Assembly (NCBI GenBank): GCA_026419775.2
Contig: JAOPGA020001618.1
Span: forward strand, 1-35,129
Length of the DNA stretch: 35,129 bases
Source of the DNA: Acrasis kona
Lineage: Eukaryota; Heterolobosea; Eutetramitea; Acrasida; Acrasidae
Direction: 5' to 3'
The first letter of the stretch is position 1; each line of letters begins with the position of its first letter. Under the pieces are notes generated by a model. The model did not search any database. It was given only the letters and a program-made list of their open reading frames with translations, and was not told where the DNA came from. The translations under genes were made by a program, and so were the position numbers. Of this stretch, positions 1-8,156 are shown piece by piece.

Positions 1-451
1 AATAGTCTACCTCCATTAGATCATTCATGGGTGACACTCATACAATATAGCCCCACTCGGAAGACTTTAGTCTACCTCCTATTAGAGACGAAAGTACAAG
101 TTAAATACATTAACATATATTATCGTGACATTTATTATAACAACATTTAGGTTAAACAGATTGAGCACCCTTGATTACTCTTGGGATAGGATACCCGAAA
201 CATTTGAGATCAAGCAAATAAAAGCTAACGTAATTAACCGATACAAGTTAGATAGCAGGGACAGGCCCTGCACTCAGGTAGCTGTCCGCTACGCCGACAT
301 CGACCATCGATTGTTAAGATACATTCAATAACATAACACATCAAGACAGGATGTATTAGTATTAGAACAGGATAGATTCGGAAGTAGGGCATCATTTACC
401 TTTATCAACGTGCTTTAAACACAAATGGGCTCCGGCCAGGTAATAGAGCAA
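1..451 (+). repeat. Left inverted arm of element 1
   Basis: Pairs with 1884-2333 in reverse orientation. The match runs to the window edge, so the true outer end is not seen. The inner end is at 451, just inside the RT gene: the RT start at 425 lies within the arm. Both arms carry the same short 68-codon open frame (125-331 and 2004-2210), a by-product of the duplication with no recognisable domain. Confidence 0.9.
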
Positions 452-1489
452 GACCACCCAAGCGCAGCAGGTACCAATAAATTTACTTTCTTTCTATTCA
501 TACTTTTTAGTATTTTATCGAGGTACCCTATGTCGGCATACTCCATAATGTTGACTGGAGCGCGTATGTTCCTGATAGCTGAACCTCGTCGTTGCCTTTC
601 GTTCAATAATCGTATTCCACAACGACATGTTCAATTCGTTAGCTCCTTTTTTCAAGAATTGTTTGTCAAAGGCATGATCAAGAAGTGTAGTCCGTCGGAC
701 GTACATCATTGTATGTCAGTATCCACCAGGGAAAAGCCAGGGAATCCTTGTAAGCCACGAGTCATTGTGGAGGGGAACGACATTAGTCCATACATGTCTA
801 GGTTTGAGATGGTACTGCCGTCGTTGTCTGATGCATGGGACTGTGTTCTCAAGAACAATTATGCCGTCAAACTTGATTTGTCTACTGCATATTATCACAT
901 TCCGGTCCACCCAGATTACTGGAAGTACATGGGATTCTGTGTTGACAATACTTGGTACACGTGGTGTGTTTGTCCCATGGGAACTCGTATGTCAGGTTAC
1001 GCGTGTCAGACTGTGACATCCCATCTTGGTGGGTTAGTTTCCTCTGATATTCTTGTCTACATTGATGACTTTTTAGTCCCATCGTTCGATTACAGTCAAG
1101 CCGTCGATATGCTGAAACGATTAATTGCGTTACTCCAGGATTGGAATCTGGACATCAATTTTGACAAGTCCATTCTTGTACCACAAACCGAGATTGAGTT
1201 CTTACAGTACCGTCTTGATTTCATTACTCACAATGTGTACATCAAGGATGCACTTATTGAGAAGGCCATCAATGCCGTGGTTGATGGTTGTAGGGATGGC
1301 GATGTTGTCAATTTGGATAGTGTGGTAGGGTCTGTTTTATCGGCCATGCCCACTACAGGTTTGAGGGAGGCGGCCATCCAATTAATCCGTCCAGTGCGTA
1401 TGGGTGAGGTGTCCTTTGTTAGCATCGTTGTGGACCTTGTATCCCTTTTAAGAACGGTTCGTCATGTTCCATGTGACCGTAGGCAATAA
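425..1489 (+). CDS. Reverse transcriptase of element 1
   Basis: A 354-residue reverse transcriptase. Recognisable blocks in order are a palm motif A of the form LDLSTAYYHIPVHP, a motif B region with CPMGTRMSGYA, the catalytic YIDDFLV box, a motif D with NFDKS and a motif E-like EFLQYRLD. The A motif, with IPVHP after the aspartate helix, and the YxDD box place it nearest the DIRS/Ty3-type RT group rather than LINEs. The C-terminal tail after motif E is short (about 80 residues) and I see no RNase H or integrase signature. The first ATG lies inside the left inverted arm; an internal ATG at 566 would start just before the conserved region. It is closely akin to the RT at 5462-6460, sharing the IDDFLV box and the FLQYRLD/YLSYRLN block. 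Confidence 0.85.
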   Translation: MGSGQVIEQDHPSAAGTNKFTFFLFILFSILSRYPMSAYSIMLTGARMFLIAEPRRCLSFNNRIPQRHVQFVSSFFQELFVKGMIKKCSPSDVHHCMSVSTREKPGNPCKPRVIVEGNDISPYMSRFEMVLPSLSDAWDCVLKNNYAVKLDLSTAYYHIPVHPDYWKYMGFCVDNTWYTWCVCPMGTRMSGYACQTVTSHLGGLVSSDILVYIDDFLVPSFDYSQAVDMLKRLIALLQDWNLDINFDKSILVPQTEIEFLQYRLDFITHNVYIKDALIEKAINAVVDGCRDGDVVNLDSVVGSVLSAMPTTGLREAAIQLIRPVRMGEVSFVSIVVDLVSLLRTVRHVPCDRRQ

Positions 1490-1883
1490 ACTTATGCTTT
1501 CTATCATGCAACCACCTGTTTCTCGTATTTCGATTGAATGGATCTGCATCTTGTTTATGTATGGGTAATAATGACCTATTCTTATTAGCTAATTCTATTA
1601 ATAGCCTGTTGTTCTATCCATGTTATACACGCGTTTACGTTAACGCAACGTTATGTTGTACGCATGTTATATTTTGACGCAACGAGTAATACATGAGCAC
1701 TACGTTCTATATAGAGTATTACTTTAACAATAAAGATGAATTTAAATTTCAAAGTTAATGAACGATTCGATGACCAGATGGCCCCCTTATTTTGTTCTTT
1801 CAAAGTAAGGGAAATGCGTTACTTTATTGTATACAAAGATGTCCAAGGACGCTGTATTTAATAACCATGCGCATGATCTAATT
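1490..1883. other. Non-coding part of element 1
   Basis: About 390 nt between the RT stop codon and the right arm. I see no open frame of note. It is AT-rich, with short words containing acgttaacg and gcgtttacg that form small imperfect inverted repeats near 1630-1690. It may hold transcription-end or priming signals, which is inference only. Confidence 0.5.
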
Positions 1884-2333
1884 ATGCTCTATTACCTGGC
1901 CGGAGCCCATTTGTGTTTAAAGCACGTTGATAAAGGTAAATGATGCCCTACTTCCGAATCTATCCTGTTCTAATACTAATACATCCTGTCTTGATGTGTT
2001 ATGTTATTGAATGTATCTTAACAATCGATGGTCGATGTCGGCGTAGCGGACAGCTACCTGAGTGCAGGGCCTGTCCCTGCTATCTAACTTGTATCGGTTA
2101 ATTACGTTAGCTTTTATTTGCTTGATCTCAAATGTTTCGGGTATCCTATCCCAAGAGTAATCAAGGGTGCTCAATCTGTTTAACCTAAATGTTGTTATAA
2201 TAAATGTCACGATAATATATGTTAATGTATTTAACTTGTACTTTCGTCTCTAATAGGAGGTAGACTAAAGTCTTCCAGTGGGGCTATATTGTATGAGTGT
2301 CACCCATGAATGATCTAATGGAGGTAGACTATT
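1884..2333 (-). repeat. Right inverted arm of element 1
   Basis: Reverse complement of 1-451 over 450 nt, apart from one inserted base in the left arm near its outer part. Because the left arm meets the window edge, the shared region may be longer than shown. Confidence 0.9.
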
Positions 2334-2412
2334 TAGTAGAGTCTTCCAGTGTACACTAACGTGTCACCCATGATGATATATTCTAATGGAGGTAGACTGA
2401 AGTCTTCCAGTG
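2250..2412 (+). repeat. Subterminal tandem repeats at the right end of element 1
   Basis: Three copies, starting at about 2250, 2315 and 2383 (period 65-68 nt), of a word ctaatggaggtagact followed after a short spacer by agtcttccagtg. Each copy contains an imperfect palindrome AGACT-nn-AGTCT, with a longer spacer in the middle copy, and the first two are followed by a variant of gtgtcacccatga. The first two copies are mirrored at the start of the window. Repeated palindromic words near an element end are typical binding sites for an element's own DNA-binding protein or recombinase. That role is inferred. Confidence 0.75.
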
Positions 2413-2659
2413 AACACTGTAATTATACACACTATGCAACGATACGTCATCAACTCAACCATGTTTTACAAAGATTCTTATATTATAAAGATCCAGCAAC
2501 TGCTTAAAAGTACATAAATAAAAGGTAAGGAAAAATAAATCAGAGAAGTTGTCAGACGCTATTGGTGACGTGGGATCTTTGAGTTTGGTTGTTGAGGATA
2601 AGGAAATCAAAGTGAAAAAGATGATAGCACATCAATGGTGATCAACAAGTGTTTTACAT

Positions 2660-2720
2660 AAAAAATTGGACGAGTCCGGAATTGAACCGGAGACTTCTTG
2701 CATGCTAAGCAAGCACTCTA
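2660..2720 (-). pseudogene. tRNA-Ala(AGC), 3' part only
   Basis: Read on the minus strand this is a clear tRNA 3' part. The D-stem end TAGAG is followed by a 5-bp anticodon stem CTTGC/GCAAG around loop TTAGCAT (anticodon AGC), a variable loop, a T arm TCCGG-TTCAATT-CCGGA, then CTCGTCC with discriminator A and a six-T Pol III terminator at 2660-2665. The expected 5' acceptor strand (GGACGAG) and the 5' half of the D arm are absent. The tRNA match ends about 14 nt before the end of the element at 2735-6811, and the missing 5' part is not found just beyond that element's other end. The gene was probably cut when the element arrived, with some loss of flank, but the order of events is inferred. 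Confidence 0.8.
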
Positions 2721-2734
2721 TGTTTAATCACCAC

Positions 2735-2796
2735 GTTGTAAAAATGAAGTCAACCGATGTTACGGTGGGCGTGTCATCTAGTGGTGTGTGAAAACA
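2735..2796 (+). repeat. Left inverted end of element 2
   Basis: Starts GTTGTAAAAATGAAGTC and includes the shared block TTACGGTGGGCGTGTCAT. It matches the reverse complement of 6745-6811 with a few substitutions and small gaps and ends in a TGTGTGAAAACA block on both sides. The outermost shared bases are GTTGT. Confidence 0.85.
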
Positions 2797-3046
2797 GTGC
2801 ATGTATAGACAGTAATAATTCCTGTTGTGTGAATATAGGAACTATTGTTTATGTAATACAAAGTGAATAAATAATTGTTAACAAAAAGTATTTTACATTT
2901 AATGTTTGTCATACGGGGAGATAATGTGCTGATGCCACAGCACATTAATCGTTAACTCAACACAGAAACAGAATCGGCATAAGTTTAAAAGAAGAAACAA
3001 AGAACAATTTATTAAATATACATTCAAGACATTAACAATATAAAGG

Positions 3047-4552
3047 TTAAAGTAATGGTTGGGAGCGCTCTTCACGTAGTGCACGTAAGAGGTCAGCTGG
3101 CAATGTTGCTTGAGCCCGAATATTAACAATTTCTACAAGTCGGAATGGTAGGTATTCCAATCCGTAATTGTTGACAATATCGTTTAAGAAAAAGTACAGC
3201 CTTTTGGTTTGTTCCCAAAATTCATCAACAGTCTGCTCGTCATTACGCAAACGATTGCAAGCAAGACAACATGGTAAAACATTGTACAAACTGTAAGGTC
3301 CAATACATTCAATTCCATTCTTATCAATGTACTTGTTGTGGATTCGATCTAAGGCAGTCCCTAGTATTGCTTTAATTGATTCTCCACAATAGGCACATGG
3401 TAACCTGCGAATTGCATAATAGTAATAATAAGGGATTTGCCTCCCGTTAAAAAGCATATCGGAATACCCCCTATTATAATTCTCAGGCAAATCTGCTTTT
3501 GAATGTCTCGTTCTAACAAAGTTATCAAACAGAGGGATGTCTATACCTCTTGAACTATAATACAATAATACTTGTGTGAAAGGTCTGACGTCGTCAACTT
3601 TTCGGAAATAATCATTATACTCGACACTAATCTGTCGCCAGCTTGATTCACTAACAAGCGTTTGAGCTTGATTATTACATCGATTGACAAGTTGTTCAGT
3701 CAGACTCAAATTGTTACAAGCAGGCAATTTTGAAATATTACAGTACACTTTCTGAAGATTAAGATAGAAATCAGTTATACTGCTTTCATTTCTCATCTTA
3801 TTACAAAGATAACAACAAGGTAGTACATTGTTAATGCTATAAGGCAAAGCAAGACCAGTTGAACTCCGATTAAAAATGCGGTCAATACCTGATCTAAATT
3901 TTACATTCACAGGACAGTTACAATATGTACATGGAAGTTGACATAAGGCAGCGTAGGTAAGTGGTGTTAAACCTCTACCATGTCTTAATAATGATTTATA
4001 ACCGGAACGTATTCTATGAAAATTAGGCAAATCTGCAATTTCATCGAAATAAGAACAAGTAAAATGTTCAAGAGGTTTTAAAACACCGTGAACTGAATCA
4101 CAATCTGTACTACAAAACACCAATTGAAATGGTGGAGAACCTTTTGATTGGGCAATGTCAGATTTAGACCCATCAGAGGTTGTCCTTTCAATGGGTTTAG
4201 AAGGAGTCTTTATGACTTTAATACAATTCGGAAGTTCCGACACTAAATTACAATAATTACAAGTTTGTTTACAATGGCATTTGTATGGCCTATAACGATT
4301 CATGTGTTCATGACAATCACCACTGTTACACTGAAATTTAATTGTACTACAAGTACATTTGTTATACTTGATAAAAAATTCACACCTGTCACAATTAATG
4401 TCATGACATCTACCACTAGCTGTAATGTACTGCTCTAGTCCATATCTCTCTTTGTGTTCTTGATCTTTCGATCGAACATACAATTGCGCTGACGTGGGAC
4501 TAACTGGAGCATTGCTTGTAGTAGTGTTTTGAGCTGAACTTGATTGGGACAT
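3047..4552 (-). CDS. Cys-rich protein with two HNH nuclease domains
   Basis: A 501-residue protein. Residues 49-101 form a dense Cys/His cluster (about 16 Cys and His, several as CxC and CxxC), probably a multi-zinc nucleic-acid-binding region. Two similar HNH-type units follow, at about 207-262 and 385-445. Each has a CxYC zinc knuckle, a DRI-x-N core, a PYS-x-x-NVLPCC block and a CN-x-x-RN end, followed by an aromatic helix. This is the DRI/NVxPCC form of HNH nuclease seen in many mobile and viral HNH proteins (family knowledge). The protein is encoded divergently from the element's RT. It could cut target DNA for insertion; that role is inferred from context. The start is the first ATG after the divergent promoter region. 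Confidence 0.7.
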   Translation of the reverse strand: MSQSSSAQNTTTSNAPVSPTSAQLYVRSKDQEHKERYGLEQYITASGRCHDINCDRCEFFIKYNKCTCSTIKFQCNSGDCHEHMNRYRPYKCHCKQTCNYCNLVSELPNCIKVIKTPSKPIERTTSDGSKSDIAQSKGSPPFQLVFCSTDCDSVHGVLKPLEHFTCSYFDEIADLPNFHRIRSGYKSLLRHGRGLTPLTYAALCQLPCTYCNCPVNVKFRSGIDRIFNRSSTGLALPYSINNVLPCCYLCNKMRNESSITDFYLNLQKVYCNISKLPACNNLSLTEQLVNRCNNQAQTLVSESSWRQISVEYNDYFRKVDDVRPFTQVLLYYSSRGIDIPLFDNFVRTRHSKADLPENYNRGYSDMLFNGRQIPYYYYYAIRRLPCAYCGESIKAILGTALDRIHNKYIDKNGIECIGPYSLYNVLPCCLACNRLRNDEQTVDEFWEQTKRLYFFLNDIVNNYGLEYLPFRLVEIVNIRAQATLPADLLRALREERSQPLL

Positions 4553-4865
4553 TCTAACTATTTATGTACTGATGTTTTCTAAACTGGGGTTGACTTTTGG
4601 ACTGATTAGGGTGACACGTACTGATATGTATGTGTTTTTTTGTTTTTGTTAAAATCTCCCTAACACTGATTTCACAATTTATATCTACGATTTTCAGACG
4701 TTGGAAAACCAGCCATTCACATCAGCCCACCGTTGATTTACACACACCAACGTTTGTTATTTACCTTTCATGGCAATTTTTTAGCTATCCGTTAACATCT
4801 CTAATTGCTATAAATTCAACAATAATTGTTCAAAATTTTTTTCAAATAACACAATTGAATCAACA
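4553..4865. promoter_or_regulatory. Divergent promoter region of element 2
   Basis: 313 nt between the start codons of the HNH gene (minus) and the coiled-coil gene (plus). An open frame at 4630-4869 crosses it, but it has no recognisable domain, runs only into the start of the next gene, and sits in AT-rich sequence, so I read the region as regulatory. No specific promoter box can be claimed. Confidence 0.45.
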
Positions 4866-5384
4866 ATGAAAACTTCTCCAGTCATTCATTCACAACCTGA
4901 AGATGAGTCTCCTTCAAACGCCGACATGATGGCCATGATCAAGGAAATCAAATCAAACCAAAGTGAACTCAAACAGCAAAACCAATCCTTACGAACCCAG
5001 TTGTACCAGCTACAACGTTTGACAAACAAACCCGATCCACGAGACAGCACATTGACACCTGCGCAAAGGGCATTTTGCATGCGCACCATGACAGGTGAAT
5101 TCGAGTACACGTCTTTGGACGAGATCATTCGTAACATGCCCCGGGACAATCCTGATCGTGACGAATTGAAAAAGTTGTATGCTAGGCGAGCTGTTTTAGA
5201 GCTTGATTATCCTCGGAAGATGATCCCCGAGTATGCAAAGTGGGACTCTCAGGCCACCGGTGATCCATTTCACAGTTACCTGTACGACACCGACCTGGTC
5301 AAGAAACTGGATGAGTTCCAAGTCGATTTCAAGGCACCGGAGAATCCACCGAAAAGGCAAAAGGTTACCCATCGCACTAAATAA
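4866..5384 (+). CDS. Small coiled-coil protein of element 2
   Basis: 172 residues: an acidic start, a Gln/Leu/Lys helix at about residues 20-60 with heptad-like spacing (coiled coil likely), a charged middle and a basic C-terminus rich in Pro, Lys and Arg. I recognise no domain. Position just upstream of the RT on the same strand suggests a nucleic-acid-binding or oligomerising partner, as ORF1-type proteins often are; that is inference. It shows no capsid or zinc-knuckle signature. The spacer to the RT frame is only 77 nt and of about the size of host introns plus flank; whether the two are made as one product or two cannot be said from sequence. Confidence 0.6.
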   Translation: MKTSPVIHSQPEDESPSNADMMAMIKEIKSNQSELKQQNQSLRTQLYQLQRLTNKPDPRDSTLTPAQRAFCMRTMTGEFEYTSLDEIIRNMPRDNPDRDELKKLYARRAVLELDYPRKMIPEYAKWDSQATGDPFHSYLYDTDLVKKLDEFQVDFKAPENPPKRQKVTHRTK

Positions 5385-5461
5385 ACATTATATTTTACAA
5401 TTTTTAGACTGGTAAACGATTTAAACCTTTTCTTCCATATCCTCAAACACCTCATGACATT

Positions 5462-6460
5462 GTGGATAATGGGGTTTCACTGCCATTTTCAAATAAGAAC
5501 ACTGAAATAGATCCAACCGTAAATCATATTCCGATTGAACATACCGAAGCAGTTGAACAACTTTTAAGTGAACTTTTAAACAACAAGGTTATAACATTAT
5601 GCAATCGTCAAGACCTCAAATACATACTTGGATTACAAGTAGAAATGAAGAAAGATGGCAAAAGCATTCGATTAATTGTGAATGGTAAAAATCTTAGTTC
5701 ATCATTAAGACAATTCAAGGTGGAGTTACCTACTCGTAAACAAATCTTCGAAGTCGTACGCAAACATTCTTACGGTTGCGTGGTCGATGTGAAAGATTGT
5801 TATTACAACATTCCAGTTGCCGAGGAGAGTAAACCATATCTTGGAATTACTTTTAACGGTAAATATTATCGATTTGAAAAATGTCCAATGGGTGTGACCA
5901 CCAGTACTGAAGCATGTGCTACATTAACTAATTATATTGCACAAATCACTGATCCTTCCATACTAGTCCAGATCGATGATTTTTTAGTAACAGGCCATTC
6001 ACGTGAGGATGTAATTGAATTAAGAGATGCATTAATTGAGAATCTGCGTCAAGCTGGGCTTCCAGTCAACTATGACAAGTCAGAACTAGAGCCTAAACAA
6101 GAGTTAGAATATCTTTCATACCGATTGAACTTTTATGAACATCTAGTTTATACCAAAGATAAAAACCTAATTAAAGCAGAAAAACTACTAGCTTCTGCTA
6201 AACCAGGATACATTGCCAATGGTAAACTCCAGTCACTTTTAGGAATAGTAACGTCTAATGTACCCAATAGACGATTAAATACTGAATTAAACATTGCGCG
6301 TAAAAGTATTGTTCGTGGAAAAAACATGGGTAGAGTGATTACTAATTTGAGCGAAGATGCATACTCGGCACTTCAGTCGGTCCACTCTGAATCCATTGAT
6401 TATCCATTATCAATAAAGATAAGCGGCAACAAGAGACGTCGTAAAAAACGTTATTATTGA
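5462..6460 (+). CDS. Reverse transcriptase of element 2
   Basis: A 332-residue reverse transcriptase. Visible blocks are RLIVNGKNLS (fingers), a motif A with VVDVKDCYYNIPVAEES, a motif B with KCPMGVTTSTEAC, the catalytic box QIDDFLV, motif D with VNYDKSE, and YLSYRLNFYEH. The C-terminal part is basic (ends in a run of Arg and Lys). I see no RNase H, integrase or endonuclease domain in the same frame. The stated start is a non-ATG codon: the frame is open further upstream, so the true N-terminus is uncertain. The order of motifs and several shared words tie it to the RT at 425-1489. Confidence 0.85.
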   Translation: MDNGVSLPFSNKNTEIDPTVNHIPIEHTEAVEQLLSELLNNKVITLCNRQDLKYILGLQVEMKKDGKSIRLIVNGKNLSSSLRQFKVELPTRKQIFEVVRKHSYGCVVDVKDCYYNIPVAEESKPYLGITFNGKYYRFEKCPMGVTTSTEACATLTNYIAQITDPSILVQIDDFLVTGHSREDVIELRDALIENLRQAGLPVNYDKSELEPKQELEYLSYRLNFYEHLVYTKDKNLIKAEKLLASAKPGYIANGKLQSLLGIVTSNVPNRRLNTELNIARKSIVRGKNMGRVITNLSEDAYSALQSVHSESIDYPLSIKISGNKRRRKKRYY

Positions 6461-6515
6461 AGCTGAATGTAATAAACAACAGTTTTTATTTCACATGAAT
6501 GTAATGATGTTAGCT

Positions 6516-6612
6516 CCTGTTTAACATGAAACTAATTTAATGTAATTCTTTCTAATGAAATCCTGTTTAACACAAGAGTAACGTTTCTTAATGTAACTTA
6601 TTCTAATGAATT
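6516..6612 (+). repeat. Two-copy degenerate tandem repeat inside element 2
   Basis: Two units of about 46-51 nt share, in order, the words CCTGTTTAACA (6516 and 6562), TAATGTAA (6538 and 6589) and TCTAATGAA (6551 and 6602). It lies between the RT stop and the right inverted end, the position expected for subterminal sites of an element. Confidence 0.55.
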
Positions 6613-6744
6613 AAATGTATGTATAATATACATTTTAATCAACAAACTTCCCTTACATTTGAGGGTAACTCTATACTTGACGAATAATATATATACTTTA
6701 ATCTTGTTCAACGACAAAATATATTGTATTATATATATACTCTA

Positions 6745-6811
6745 TGTTTTCACACACACACAGCCAAAATGACACGCCCACCGTAAACGTCGGTTGACTT
6801 CATTTTACAAC
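6745..6811 (-). repeat. Right inverted end of element 2
   Basis: Reverse complement matches 2735-2796 with small gaps. It contains a (CA)n run that is longer than in the left end. The host sequence beyond 6811 shows no tRNA 5' part. Confidence 0.85.
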
Positions 6812-7072
6812 TGATATAAGCGAACAATATATCAATGTTTGTTTTTTACTAATAAATACCATATCTCATTCATAATTTTAATCATCTGAATTTATTTTTA
6901 GTTATGCATGATATTTATGGCTAAGACAAGAAACTATTATTATGCCATCACAAAAAAGTAAAAGTACAGATCATACGTATCCAAGCACTCCGTAGTAGAG
7001 CAACCTCATATGAAACCCAGGAGAGGAAAGGGATAGAAAGTAAAGGTTACTTCTGGCATACCTAAAAATGCT

Positions 7073-7942
7073 ATGAAGCTCAAGCACGTCAGCGAACAAC
7101 GCTATCTCAATGTACGCCTTTTGGATACATTCCCACATGATGAGAGGTACAATTATGATAGCAAAGATAGGACCACTCTGCTATTGCACTATGCAATGTT
7201 AAGATCGACCATCTTAGTAGAAAGGGAGTCCTACATACTGGAAGGACGCAAGTTCATTAATCAAGTGTCTCCCCATCCCGAGAAAGTCAAAATGTTCTTT
7301 CTCAATGAAGATGGCAAGCGGTGCTACTTATTGTGTGCTGGCCCATCCAGTTCTGATCAATCCAGTGTGATTGAACAATTGACCGATTTGGAGAACTCCT
7401 GCTTTGATATGGCCCAGAGACTCTATGTAGATATGCCCCGGCTCACCACGGATGAATTAAAAGCTCATCTACATTTGGTTCATACCGGTCGTAGCAAAAG
7501 CAAGACTGCAAGTACTTGCGTAACGTATTTGCAGATTAGCGAAAGCGGGGACAGATATGTTGTCTACACTGGCTGCTCCAAGGTACATAACACCGAGGCT
7601 AGGAACAACGCGAGCTCCACCACACTGGGTCAATATGGTGGACTGTACAGTAAATTAACCCAAACGATGGAGCCACAGAATGCTATTCTTGGTAGCTTCA
7701 TCATAGGAGTGCATCCTACCGAAGTGTTGGCCAGACTAGAGGAGACGCAGAATATCCATCATCTGGTATTATCGCGTTTGCAGGGACAACCTTTGATATT
7801 GATGAATAATAACAAGGTCTTGCCCATTCCAGGTCATGAATGTGTTATTTTGGTGGATGGACAACCTTTGATATTGATGAACAATAACAAGGAATATAAA
7901 TTGAAGATCAATCTTTGTGAAATACTATGTAAAACAAAATAA
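7073..7942 (+). CDS. Unrecognised 289-residue protein
   Basis: I do not recognise the family. The protein is soluble, has no signal peptide or membrane helix, and reads as an alpha/beta globular protein with many Leu, Tyr and Ser. Near the C-terminus an 11-residue word GQPLILMNNNK occurs twice, 25 residues apart, encoded by a 34-nt direct repeat with one mismatch (7784-7817 and 7859-7892). This looks like a recent 75-nt internal duplication. The ATG at 7073 is the first in frame, but an upstream exon is possible since no promoter feature decides it. It lies just outside the right end of element 2. It may be a host gene or cargo of an older element. Confidence 0.55.
   Translation: MKLKHVSEQRYLNVRLLDTFPHDERYNYDSKDRTTLLLHYAMLRSTILVERESYILEGRKFINQVSPHPEKVKMFFLNEDGKRCYLLCAGPSSSDQSSVIEQLTDLENSCFDMAQRLYVDMPRLTTDELKAHLHLVHTGRSKSKTASTCVTYLQISESGDRYVVYTGCSKVHNTEARNNASSTTLGQYGGLYSKLTQTMEPQNAILGSFIIGVHPTEVLARLEETQNIHHLVLSRLQGQPLILMNNNKVLPIPGHECVILVDGQPLILMNNNKEYKLKINLCEILCKTK
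7784..7892 (+). repeat. 34-nt direct repeat, 75-nt period
   Basis: The words at 7784-7817 and 7859-7892 are identical except for one T/C difference. The spacing keeps the reading frame. It lies at the 3' end of the unrecognised gene. Confidence 0.85.
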
Positions 7943-8156
7943 AGTAACATAGCAGTTGCAGCAGTTACCTTTTACTGTATAAGCACCAATCCTCAACATA
8001 TGCTCATAATGATGAGATCCTTCCTCGTATGAATAGACGTGCCCATTTAAAAATTAAGAATAAAACCTAAATTTCTATCAATATTAGTTGAAGGAGTCTT
8101 CATCTCCGTAAACAAACTCCGTCTGCTATTTTTTATTCACCAAAAACAAGGAAGAG

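Larger units (their letters stand above)
1..2412 (+). mobile_element. Short retroelement with RT between long inverted arms
   Basis: Positions 1-451 reappear inverted at 1884-2333; the one difference I found by eye is a single base near the outer end. Between the arms lies one long gene, a reverse transcriptase (425-1489), then about 390 nt without a gene. The repeat array on the right continues past 2333 to about 2412, so the left end of the element very probably lies upstream of the window. DIRS elements are the known retroelements with inverted terminal repeats, but they normally carry a tyrosine recombinase and RNase H, and I recognise neither here. The near-identity of the arms suggests a young insertion or recent arm-to-arm conversion. 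The element looks whole in the part visible. Family: DIRS-like at best, otherwise unassigned. Confidence 0.75.
2735..6811. mobile_element. RT + HNH element with short inverted ends
   Basis: A 4.1 kb element bounded by imperfect inverted repeats of about 65 bp (2735-2796 and 6745-6811). It carries three open genes: a double-HNH, Cys-rich protein on the minus strand (3047-4552), and on the plus strand a small coiled-coil protein (4866-5384) and a reverse transcriptase (5462-6460), with a 313-nt divergent promoter region between the two strands. It looks whole. No clear target-site duplication is visible. The RT is kin to that of element 1. Group II introns combine RT and HNH in one protein, but here they are separate, oppositely oriented genes, and I see no group II RNA core. 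Family unassigned; a DIRS-related or new type of inverted-repeat retroelement is the best description. The ends have drifted from each other, so it is probably older than element 1. Confidence 0.75.

Noticed and set aside
125-331. 68-codon frame present in both inverted arms
   Set aside because: Its two copies are identical only because the arms are; there is no domain and it lies outside the RT gene.
4630-4869. 79-codon hydrophobic frame upstream of the coiled-coil gene
   Set aside because: AT-rich, no domain, overlaps the next start codon, and sits in the divergent promoter region.
2735-6811. Group II intron as the source of the RT and HNH genes
   Set aside because: RT and HNH are on opposite strands and in separate genes, I see no domain V/VI RNA fold, and the ends are inverted repeats.
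6980-7030. Possible 5' half of the cut tRNA
   Set aside because: The stretch containing gtagtagagca looks tRNA-like at a glance, but has the wrong orientation and lacks the needed acceptor strand.
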